Shown here: positions 14,908 through 21,265 of the stretch, one piece after another
Layout of the letters: each line of letters opens with the position of its first letter
Position numbering within the stretch: the first letter of the stretch is position 1
Source of the DNA: Candidatus Gastranaerophilales bacterium
Lineage (GTDB): Bacteria; Cyanobacteriota; Vampirovibrionia; Gastranaerophilales; CAJFVJ01
Length of the DNA: 21,265 nucleotides
Reading direction: 5' to 3'
NCBI GenBank assembly: GCA_028694275.1
Contig: JAQUTS010000010.1
Location: 1 to 21,265 of the forward strand
The notes under the pieces: model-generated
Told to the model about the DNA's origin: nothing
Database searches by the model: none
What the model saw: the letters and a program-made list of their open reading frames with translations, nothing else
Made by a program: the position numbers and the translations under genes

Positions 14908-16407
14908 ATGGAATTTGCTGCTGATATAAAAAATCTTATGATGCCTGAGATAATTCTTTTTGTCGGGGCTTTGTTGCTTTGTTTTATCGGAATTTTGACA
15001 GACAAAGCCTATAAAAGAGTTTTTTCGATTGTGGTTTTGATGTTGGGTTTGTCTTTTTTGATGTGCTTGCAGCTTGATACTGATACGGTTTCTATGGCTT
15101 TTGGCGGCAGTTTTTTGATAAGCAAATTTACTGTCTTTTTCAAAGAGCTTATTTTGGCGGGTACTATTTCTACAATTTTTTTGAGTGATAAATATATCAA
15201 ACAAAATCAAAAATCTGTCGCGGAATTTTATATGCTTTTATTTGTTGCTGCTTTGGGCGGCATGATTTTGGTTTCATCAAGAGATTTTATAACAATGTTT
15301 GTAGCTCTTGAAACATTGAGTATTTCCAGCTATATATTGAGTGGTTTTATTAAGGAGAAAAATTCCCAGGAAGCCACTTTGAAATATCTTGTAACAGGTT
15401 GTGTGGCCAGTGCTGTTATTTTGTATGGGGTTTCTTTGCTTTATGGAATGTCGGGCAGTTTGCGTTTTGATGTTATTTTTGCAGCCATAAAAAGCGCAAG
15501 CATGTTCAATATTGCAGCATTATCAGGTACTTTAGTGATAAGCGGTTTGTGCTTCAAGTTGGCGACTATACCTTTTTACAACTGGGCTCCTGATGTTTAT
15601 GAAAAATCTCCGCTTGCTGTTTCGGCTTTTTTGTCAACTGTTTCAAAAGTCGCAGGTTTTGGGATAATTATCCGTCTTGTTTCGGAGCTTTTCAACGGAA
15701 TTTGGATATTGTATCTGGTTTTGGGACTGATAGCTCTTGTTTCTATGGCTATTGGAAATCTTCTCGGGTTGTGTGAAGAAAATGTCAAAAGGCTTATGGC
15801 TTACAGCTCAATAGCTCATGCAGGTTATATTTTGGCAGTTTTGGCGTTGGGCTCTACTTTGAGTTTATCATCAGCTGTTTTTTATATTATTACGTATCTT
15901 TTGATGAATTTTGCTGCGTGGAGTTGTCTTGAAGTCCTTGATAACGGCGATGGAGTTACAACCGAATCCTTAAAAGGGCTGGCGTATAAAAGACCTGTGC
16001 TTGCTTTTTGTATGGTGAGTGCGTTTGCATCGTTGGCAGGTTTACCGATTTTTGTAGGCTTTTTCAGTAAGTTTTATCTTTTTCAGGCAATAGTTTTTGC
16101 GGGATTTTTATTGTATCCGTTCTTGTGTTTTGTTTTGTTGAATTCTCTTATTGCGCTTTATTATTATTTCAAAGTCATAAGGGCTATGTTTGATGAGCAA
16201 GAATCAGAGCAGACGGTTTTTTGGAGCAAGAGATTGGCTGTTGTTTTAGTTTTTAGCACGGTTATGGTTTTGTTGACGGGGATTTTTTCATCACCCGTGA
16301 TTACATATTCTCAGCAAATAGCCCAAAGCCAAATGCCTGCTGTCATACAGTATGAGGCCATCAAGGGTACATATTTTGATAACCCGAGGCCGATTTCTGT
16401 CAGATAG
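14908..16407 (+). CDS. nuoN: Complex I subunit N, proton-pumping antiporter-like
   Basis: NuoN/NdhB is the third antiporter-like pump and the last gene of the operon. The 499 residues include E135 in FVALETLSISSYILSGF, K217 in LCFKLATIPFYNWAPDVYE, SPLAVSAFLSTVSKVAGFG and ENVKRLMAYSSIAHAGY. The ATG is preceded by GGAG. The final codons overlap the convergent downstream gene by 8 nt, and no terminator hairpin is visible at the junction, so where the operon transcript ends is unclear. Confidence 0.96.
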   Translation: MEFAADIKNLMMPEIILFVGALLLCFIGILTDKAYKRVFSIVVLMLGLSFLMCLQLDTDTVSMAFGGSFLISKFTVFFKELILAGTISTIFLSDKYIKQNQKSVAEFYMLLFVAALGGMILVSSRDFITMFVALETLSISSYILSGFIKEKNSQEATLKYLVTGCVASAVILYGVSLLYGMSGSLRFDVIFAAIKSASMFNIAALSGTLVISGLCFKLATIPFYNWAPDVYEKSPLAVSAFLSTVSKVAGFGIIIRLVSELFNGIWILYLVLGLIALVSMAIGNLLGLCEENVKRLMAYSSIAHAGYILAVLALGSTLSLSSAVFYIITYLLMNFAAWSCLEVLDNGDGVTTESLKGLAYKRPVLAFCMVSAFASLAGLPIFVGFFSKFYLFQAIVFAGFLLYPFLCFVLLNSLIALYYYFKVIRAMFDEQESEQTVFWSKRLAVVLVFSTVMVLLTGIFSSPVITYSQQIAQSQMPAVIQYEAIKGTYFDNPRPISVR

Positions 16408-17242
16408 TTATTTTGATGACGTTGTTTTTATTATCTGTTGTTACTGAAAAACGGCTGTAGCGGTGTATGATTTTGTCTTTATTTTCTTCTTTTGAAGTCG
16501 GCGGGCCATATACTGCCTTGATTTGAGCCAAAGATAGGTCGCTTGGGTACAAAATCATTCTCTTTAGCAAACCGTCTTTAAAAATTATTTCGGCTTTTTG
16601 GTATTTATTTGTCACATTTTTGTTCAAAACATATGTTTTGGTGCCGTCTTCGTTGAATTTTGGGTACAAAGAAACAAATTCGTCTCCGAATGTAGCTTCC
16701 AAGTAGTTGCCGGGGATAAAAATCTTATGATCAGATAGCTTGTCCCAAGTGGGGATTTGGGCATTGAGTTCTTTAAGTTCTTCAGGTGTTTTTGGATTGT
16801 CAAAAAGTGTGATGCTGTAGAGTTTTTCACCTTTTTTATCCGCAGAAACATTGAAAAAACTGTAATCATAATAATCATACGTCGGGTGGTAGTTCACATT
16901 GACATCATCGGGGGTTCCGTACCTTACAATAAAGTTGTTTACGTCTCCTTGTTCTTTGAGCACAAATTCTATCCACTCTAGTTTTTTGTCCGTAAATCCC
17001 ACTCTTACTTCAGAATAAGGGGAATGAGACGGGTGTGAAAGCAGGATTATTTGGCCATCATCCAGTTTTGATTTTTTGAACTCAGGAAACTTTGATGTGA
17101 TGTCTTCTATTGTATCTTTTCGGAAGTTGATTTTTTCAAGATGTTCACTTGGTATGTTCATATAGTCAAAACTACCGTCAAGCGCAGCTTGAGCAGGTGA
17201 TAATATGCCAAAAAACAGTATCAGGGTGAAAAATCTTTTCAT
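16400..17242 (-). CDS. Exported protein of unknown function with two internal repeats
   Basis: The 280-residue protein starts with a clear signal peptide: MKRFF, a hydrophobic TLILFFGILS core and a PAQA-A cleavage site near residue 19/20. The rest is soluble and polar. Two halves of about 105 residues (about 38-147 and 175-280) look homologous. Each runs FPEF/YPKF, then V-x-F-x-D-x-x-L (VGFTDKKLEW, IIFKDGLLKR), then Y-G-[TP]-P (RYGTPD 107-112, VYGPPT 244-249), then Y-x-Y/R-x-F-x-V-x-x-D (YDYSFFNVSAD, HRYSRFSVTTD), and end in SITLF/IKITI. No family is recognised; the YGxP core recalls small periplasmic SmpA/BamE-like domains only loosely. The ATG at 17242 is favoured because the promoter sits directly before it. 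The 3' end overlaps nuoN on the other strand. Confidence 0.82.
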   Translation of the reverse strand: MKRFFTLILFFGILSPAQAALDGSFDYMNIPSEHLEKINFRKDTIEDITSKFPEFKKSKLDDGQIILLSHPSHSPYSEVRVGFTDKKLEWIEFVLKEQGDVNNFIVRYGTPDDVNVNYHPTYDYYDYSFFNVSADKKGEKLYSITLFDNPKTPEELKELNAQIPTWDKLSDHKIFIPGNYLEATFGDEFVSLYPKFNEDGTKTYVLNKNVTNKYQKAEIIFKDGLLKRMILYPSDLSLAQIKAVYGPPTSKEENKDKIIHRYSRFSVTTDNKNNVIKITI

Positions 17243-17248
17243 ACATTT

Positions 17249-17277
17249 ATGATACAAATATTTTTTGTAGCGGTCAA
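17249..17277 (-). promoter_or_regulatory. Sigma-70-type promoter, predicted to make a leaderless mRNA
   Basis: On the minus strand, TTGACC (17272-17277) and TATCAT (17249-17254) lie 17 bp apart, each one mismatch from consensus. A start seven bases beyond the -10 falls on the A of the ATG at 17242, and no Shine-Dalgarno sequence lies between. The whole promoter fits in the 45-bp gap after ispG. Confidence 0.6.
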
Positions 17278-17287
17278 TTACTAATCT

Positions 17288-18334
17288 TTAGAGCAAAGAT
17301 TCAAATTCTTTCATAAACTCTTTTATAAGTTCTTCTTCAGAAACGGTTCTTACTACTTCGCCTTTTTTGAAGATAATACCGTGTTTTTTTCCGCAAGCAA
17401 TACCGATATCAGCTGCTTTGGCTTCACCGGGACCATTCACCGCACAGCCCATGACCGCAACTGTCAGGTTTTTGTCGACATTTGATGTCAGTCTTTGGAT
17501 TTCGTTTGCTATTGGTATGATGTTGATTTTGCATCTTCCACATGTTGGGCAAGAGACGAAATTGACACCTTCTTTTCTGAGTTCAAGTGCTCTTAAAATC
17601 TCATATCCTGCCAAAACTTCTTCCACAGGATCTGCAGTCAAAGATACTCTGATGGTGTCGCCGATGCCTTTTAAAAGCAGCGGAGCAAGTCCGCAGGCTG
17701 ATTTAATCAGTCCGCATTTCATTGTTCCGGCTTCTGTCACGCCCAAGTGAAGCGGATAATTTACTTTTTTTGACATTCTTTTGTACGCTGCAATCATTGT
17801 TGTAACATCAGATGATTTAAGAGATATTTTGATGTTATCAAATTTCATCTTTTCAAGCATTCTAACTTGACGCAGGGCACTTTCGACCATTGCTTTTTCT
17901 AAAGGTAAATGAGCAAATTCGCGCTCTAATGACCCTCCGTTTATACCGATTCTGATGGGTATTTTGGCAAGATTTGCCGCTTTTGCGACTTCTTTTACAT
18001 TGTCAATTTTGCCTATGTTCCCCGGGTTAATTCGAAGAGCGTCTATTCCTTTATCAATGGCTCTGAGAGCTAGTTTGTAATCAAAATGTATATCCGCAAT
18101 GAGTGGGATATTTATTTGTTTTTTTATTTCATCAATATTATCAGCCGCCGCTTCATCAAGAATTGCTATTCTGACAAGTTCGCATCTTACGGCCTCAAGT
18201 TCTTTTATTTGTTTAACTGTTGCGTCTATATTGTGAGTGTCGGCGGTACACATTGATTGTACGCTTATTGGGGCAAATCCGCCTATTTTAACATTGCCGA
18301 TCTGTATTTGTTTTGTTTTTTTTCTTTTAATCAT
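17288..18334 (-). CDS. ispG: 4-hydroxy-3-methylbut-2-en-1-yl diphosphate synthase (IspG/GcpE)
   Basis: IspG reduces MEcPP to HMBPP, the penultimate step of the MEP isoprenoid pathway, using a [4Fe-4S] cluster and reduced ferredoxin or flavodoxin. The 348-residue, short bacterial form has the TIM-barrel part (ISVQSMCT 23-30, ADIHFDY 80-86, RINPGNIG 101-108, GVTEAGT 198-204). It also has the cluster site C262 and C265 in CPTCGRC, C297 in MGCAVNGPGE and E304, matching the known three-Cys-plus-Glu ligation. AGGAGAAT (18341-18348) precedes the ATG. It is divergent from the phosphoesterase gene across 89 bp. No insert domain of the plant/Thermus type is present. Confidence 0.97.
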   Translation of the reverse strand: MIKRKKTKQIQIGNVKIGGFAPISVQSMCTADTHNIDATVKQIKELEAVRCELVRIAILDEAAADNIDEIKKQINIPLIADIHFDYKLALRAIDKGIDALRINPGNIGKIDNVKEVAKAANLAKIPIRIGINGGSLEREFAHLPLEKAMVESALRQVRMLEKMKFDNIKISLKSSDVTTMIAAYKRMSKKVNYPLHLGVTEAGTMKCGLIKSACGLAPLLLKGIGDTIRVSLTADPVEEVLAGYEILRALELRKEGVNFVSCPTCGRCKINIIPIANEIQRLTSNVDKNLTVAVMGCAVNGPGEAKAADIGIACGKKHGIIFKKGEVVRTVSEEELIKEFMKEFESLL

Positions 18335-18423
18335 TTATCTATTCTCCTATAATAATTTTATCACGGAGTGTTTGTAATAACTCAAATATTTTAATAAAAG
18401 CTTAATTATACGGAGGCAAAACA

Positions 18424-19134
18424 ATGAAAATAGCAGTTCTGTCTGATATACACGGAAATATGGAAGCCCTTGGTGCTGTTTTGGAACATATGAAGGGTGA
18501 ATCTGTCGATAAGGTATATGTATGCGGGGATTTGGCAATGGCAGGGCCTGAGCCCTCATTGGCCGTTGATTTTTTCAGGCAGTATGATGCGGCGATAATA
18601 CAAGGTAATACGGATGAAATGATTGTAAAAAACATAATTCCTCCGATTCCTGTTATGGCAGAAGCTTTGAAATATTCTCAACAGGTGCTGAATGATGAGC
18701 AAAAATCCTTTTTGGCAAATTTACCTGTCTCACATCAAGAAAAAATCGAAGATCTGAATCTTCTTTTTGTACATGGTTCACCAAGGCGTAATAATGAGGA
18801 TATTCTTCCAAATCAGCCATCTGAAAAAATCGCGGATATGATAAAAGACACAACTGCTGATGTGATTTTTTGCGGTCATACGCACCTTCCATGCGGTTAT
18901 CAAATAAAAAAACAAACTGTCGTAAATGTCGGTAGTGTGGGTAGGCCATTTTCTGAAGAGCTTAAGGCTTGTTATGTAACTGTTAATATTAATAAAAATG
19001 AAGCTGAAATTTTGCATCATTTTGTTGAATACGATGTGGATACAGCCGCTGAAAAACTCCTTAAAACAGGCTTTTTGGGTGCGGAAAAGCTTGCATCTAT
19101 GCTTAAGTGTGCGACCAGTCGTTATCCTGAATGA
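18424..19134 (+). CDS. YfcE-like calcineurin-type metallophosphoesterase
   Basis: This is a cytoplasmic dinuclear-metal phosphodiesterase of the metallophos_2 type. The 236 residues carry the full motif series: D8-x-H10 in SDIHGN, GD36L, GN62TD, H117 in VHGSP and GH152TH154. After the core come about 45 residues (EYDVDTAAEKLLKTG) that look like the usual C-terminal cap of this family. GGAGG (18412-18416) sits 7 nt before the ATG. The substrate cannot be inferred; relatives act on cyclic or simple phosphodiesters in vitro. It is probably transcribed alone or with the decarboxylase gene 101 nt downstream. Confidence 0.9.
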   Translation: MKIAVLSDIHGNMEALGAVLEHMKGESVDKVYVCGDLAMAGPEPSLAVDFFRQYDAAIIQGNTDEMIVKNIIPPIPVMAEALKYSQQVLNDEQKSFLANLPVSHQEKIEDLNLLFVHGSPRRNNEDILPNQPSEKIADMIKDTTADVIFCGHTHLPCGYQIKKQTVVNVGSVGRPFSEELKACYVTVNINKNEAEILHHFVEYDVDTAAEKLLKTGFLGAEKLASMLKCATSRYPE

Positions 19135-19150
19135 TAAAATTTCTTTATTT

Positions 19151-19205
19151 TTTTACAAAACTTTATTAAAATGTTTATTGCATTTGTTTTTATTCTTTTG
19201 TAAAA
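19151..19205 (+). promoter_or_regulatory. Inverted repeat and weak promoter-like boxes upstream of the decarboxylase
   Basis: TTTTACAAAA (19151-19160) and TTTTGTAAAA (19196-19205) are perfect 10-nt inverted copies 35 nt apart. A weak -35/-10 pair, TTGCAT (19178-19183) and TAAAAC (19201-19206), with a 17-bp spacer, overlaps the second arm. The arrangement could be an operator pair or an mRNA stem. The low sequence complexity makes chance possible. Confidence 0.3.
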
Positions 19206-19223
19206 CATATGTACTGAGGCAAA

Positions 19224-19228
19224 AGGAG
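19224..19228 (+). promoter_or_regulatory. Ribosome binding site that decides a TTG start
   Basis: AGGAG lies 7 nt before the TTG at 19236. No ATG occurs in frame near this site, so it supports TTG as the start of the decarboxylase. Confidence 0.65.
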
Positions 19229-19235
19229 AGCAGAA

Positions 19236-20684
19236 TTGACCATAGCCCTACCTAAGAAAAAAATTAAACAAAAAAGAGCCGCCAAACCTGATTTGAAGGT
19301 TAAAGCTCCTATTGTTGATGCTCTTAGAAAGTACTATCAAAACCCGTCCGTTCAGTTCCATATTCCCGGTCATACAAAGGGGAATGCTGTTTTTGAGGAT
19401 TTCAAAAATTTAATCGGGTCAAGAGCTGTTTTTCTTGATACTACGGATGAATTTAATAACCTTGGAACTCTTCACCCGGCGACAGGTGCAGTGAAAGAAG
19501 CTCAAGAACTTGCTGCGCAAGCTTTTGGGGCCGAAAAAACTTTCTTCCTTATGAATGGTTCAACAATGGGCAATCTGGCAATAGCTCTTACTTTGACCCA
19601 TGAAAAACAAAAAGTAATCATCGGACGAAACTGTCACCGTTCAATTGTGACGGGCATGGTGTTAAGTGGTGCAGAGCCTCTTTGGGTTATTCCTGAAAAA
19701 CTCCAAGATTGGGGGCTTTGGGGCGAAGTTAAAGCTGATGATATAGAAAAATTACTGGAAGAAAATCCTGATACAGGCCTTGTTTGGGTTACAAGCCCGA
19801 CTTATGAAGGTGTTGTAAGTGATATAGAAGCTATTTCAAAAGTTTGCCAAAAATACGGTGCACTTTTGGCTGTTGATGAGGCGCATGGATGTTTGTGGAA
19901 TTTTAGCGATCAAATGCCAACCCCTGCGATGCAGTTGGGAGCAGATGTTGTTGTTCATTCATTGCATAAAACAGGCGGAAGCTTTTCTCAAAGTTCGATG
20001 CTTCATGTAGCGCAAGGTGCGAATATTGATATTGCAGAATTGGAAGCTAATTTAAAAATGCTTCATTCTACCAGCCCTTCTTATACTTTGCTTGCGAGTT
20101 TGGATGCGGCAAGAGCATATTTGCAAACGGCAAAAGGCAGAAGAGGCATTCGTACGGCATTATCTAACGCAAAATATATTAGAAGAAGGCTCTCAAAGTT
20201 TGATGACGTTGATATTTTAACTTTTGCGGGTGAGTCTGATTTGACCAAGATATTTTTGAAAATTAAAGGTCTAAGCGGCAGAACTCTTGATCAAATGCTT
20301 AGCGTTGAATATCATTTAGAAGTTGAATCTGCTGCGGATGAGGGTGTTTTGATTCTTTCAAACATCGGTCATGCAAAACGTGATGCGATTTATTTTTGCG
20401 AATGTATAGAATCTATCGTCAAGAGTGATTTCAAGGATTTTTACTCTTTAGAAGAGTGCAAAATGATGCCTCTTTGTGTGCCTAAGATGGCTATGACACC
20501 GCGTGATGCACACTTTAAAAAAGCTGAGAGAATCCCTGTCAAAGATTGCATCGGAAGAATTTCAGAAGAAATCATCGCGGAATGCCCTCCAGGGATTTCT
20601 GTCCTTGTGCCTGGTGAGATTATAGAAGAAAAGCATCTTCCTTATCTCAAAAAATATGAAACCATAAGCGTTATAATTGATTAA
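19236..20684 (+). CDS. Orn/Lys/Arg decarboxylase family protein, PLP-dependent
   Basis: This fold-type I PLP enzyme decarboxylates arginine, ornithine or lysine, feeding polyamine synthesis. The 482 residues have an N-terminal basic stretch (KKKIKQKRAAK), then IPGHTKGN (43-50), NGSTMGNLAI (107-116), the cofactor-stacking H134 in RNCHRS, PTYEGVVSD, DEAHG with D214 contacting the PLP ring nitrogen, and the Schiff-base lysine K245 in HSLHKTGGSFSQ. A shorter C-terminal domain ends with CPPGISVLVPGEII. The size is that of the compact SpeA/YaaO-type enzymes in Gram-positives and cyanobacteria, without the large wing domain of the E. coli proteins. Arginine is a likely substrate but cannot be fixed from sequence. 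The start is TTG with a good AGGAG. The 3' end overlaps the convergent neighbour by 4 nt. Confidence 0.92.
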   Translation: MTIALPKKKIKQKRAAKPDLKVKAPIVDALRKYYQNPSVQFHIPGHTKGNAVFEDFKNLIGSRAVFLDTTDEFNNLGTLHPATGAVKEAQELAAQAFGAEKTFFLMNGSTMGNLAIALTLTHEKQKVIIGRNCHRSIVTGMVLSGAEPLWVIPEKLQDWGLWGEVKADDIEKLLEENPDTGLVWVTSPTYEGVVSDIEAISKVCQKYGALLAVDEAHGCLWNFSDQMPTPAMQLGADVVVHSLHKTGGSFSQSSMLHVAQGANIDIAELEANLKMLHSTSPSYTLLASLDAARAYLQTAKGRRGIRTALSNAKYIRRRLSKFDDVDILTFAGESDLTKIFLKIKGLSGRTLDQMLSVEYHLEVESAADEGVLILSNIGHAKRDAIYFCECIESIVKSDFKDFYSLEECKMMPLCVPKMAMTPRDAHFKKAERIPVKDCIGRISEEIIAECPPGISVLVPGEIIEEKHLPYLKKYETISVIID

Positions 20685-21199
20685 GGATTAAACGCCTGAC
20701 TTAGTTTTTGGTTTATTATATCAACGCCCTCCTCGGCCATTATTTTGGTGCCTTCAGGTTCGTGTGATATTTCGATTATTTCATTTTGATCCTTTTTAGG
20801 GAAAACATCGAAGTGCTTAAAATAAGTATTTGCAAAGGCTTCATCCCCGTCTAAATATCCTGGGGTTAGTTTTAATTCTTTTTTGGGGTCTGCTATTTTT
20901 TGGATTAGTTTTTTTGCCATTAAAACAATCGGTACATCTTCTGTAGGGATGTCATAGAATGGTATTTTTTTGTTGTTTATTTTTATAAAAGATGAATCTA
21001 TCGGTTCTTCATCAGTTGAGAATTCAATTCGTGTAAATTCGTCTTTAGAGGGGCATTTTTCTAATAGTGGCTTGGTTTCTTCCAGGTCTTGTCCTGTTAT
21101 TCTCAGCCAAAATTTTTGGTTTGTGAGCGCACCTGAATTGGCGTGTCTGCCGTATTTTATTGCTCCTGCGTCATGAAATCCTTTGACATTAATCGTCAT
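20681..21199 (-). CDS. Hypothetical protein, unknown family
   Basis: The 172-residue soluble protein has no signal peptide or membrane helix. The N terminus (MTINVKGFHDAGAIKYG) is followed by a polar, Lys/Glu-rich body. Visible segments are FWLRITGQDLEETKP, a central NNKKIPFYDIPTEDVPIVLMAKKLIQKIADP and a C-terminal EGVDIINQKLSQAF helix-like end. I recognise no catalytic motif. GAGG lies 10 nt before the ATG. It converges on the decarboxylase with a 4-nt overlap and no terminator hairpin between. The region from 21200 to the window end is its upstream sequence, with no clear promoter. Confidence 0.75.
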   Translation of the reverse strand: MTINVKGFHDAGAIKYGRHANSGALTNQKFWLRITGQDLEETKPLLEKCPSKDEFTRIEFSTDEEPIDSSFIKINNKKIPFYDIPTEDVPIVLMAKKLIQKIADPKKELKLTPGYLDGDEAFANTYFKHFDVFPKKDQNEIIEISHEPEGTKIMAEEGVDIINQKLSQAFNP

Positions 21200-21265
21200 T
21201 TTTCATTTTCCTCATTTCTGTAGTGCTTACAAACGCTGAAGATGTTTTCTTGCTACTTAATATAC

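Noticed and set aside
18335..18423. Divergent promoters between ispG and the phosphoesterase gene
   Set aside because: The best minus-strand pair (TTACAA-17-TATTAT) would start transcription within the ispG ribosome site; no good plus-strand pair was found.
19122..19137. TTATC/GATAA stem before a T-rich stretch after the phosphoesterase gene
   Set aside because: Only five AT-rich pairs, too weak to call an intrinsic terminator.

Overview
This AT-rich window carries tightly packed bacterial housekeeping and energy-metabolism genes. It most likely comes from a cyanobacterium-related, non-photosynthetic lineage of the Melainabacteria/Vampirovibrionia type. The placement is an inference. It rests on a ClpC fragment that reads like cyanobacterial ClpC almost throughout, and on a NuoB whose N2-cluster region (MGACTVTGGM, VDVYLPGCPPRPEA) is of the cyanobacterial/plastid NdhK type. 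No photosynthesis genes, rRNA, tRNA, CRISPR array or recognisable transposase were seen.

Layout. At the left edge is clpC, truncated at its 5' end by the window boundary, followed by a CDF zinc/cation exporter with its own strong sigma-70-type promoter. A gene-free stretch of about 490 bp separates the exporter from convergent genes. It holds an inverted repeat with two competing 5' arms, a bidirectional intrinsic terminator and two complete plus one partial copies of a structured 115-bp repeat that runs up to the thiG stop codon. On the minus strand lies an apparent operon etfB-etfA-thiG. Divergent from it on the plus strand is an 11-gene complex I operon, nuoA-B-C-D-H-I-J-K-L-M-N, with overlapping or abutting genes and no nuoE, nuoF or nuoG.

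After nuoN come, on the minus strand, a gene for an exported protein with two internal repeats (convergent with and overlapping nuoN, apparently expressed as a leaderless mRNA) and ispG of the MEP isoprenoid pathway. On the plus strand follow a YfcE-like metallophosphoesterase and a PLP-dependent Orn/Lys/Arg decarboxylase that starts at TTG. A minus-strand gene of unknown function closes the window.

How the parts work together. The nuo operon encodes the full membrane arm plus the Q-module subunits B, C, D and I, but not the NADH-oxidising module, so electrons probably enter from ferredoxin or another donor. The neighbouring EtfAB is of the type with the DGDTAQ motif in EtfB, which is associated with FAD-rich, often bifurcating, ETFs. 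It could link to the same quinone or ferredoxin pool, but only the gene arrangement suggests this. The most unusual single observation is a four-cysteine motif, C-x-C-x4-C-x2-C, in NuoD at a place where complex I and the related hydrogenases have no known metal ligands.
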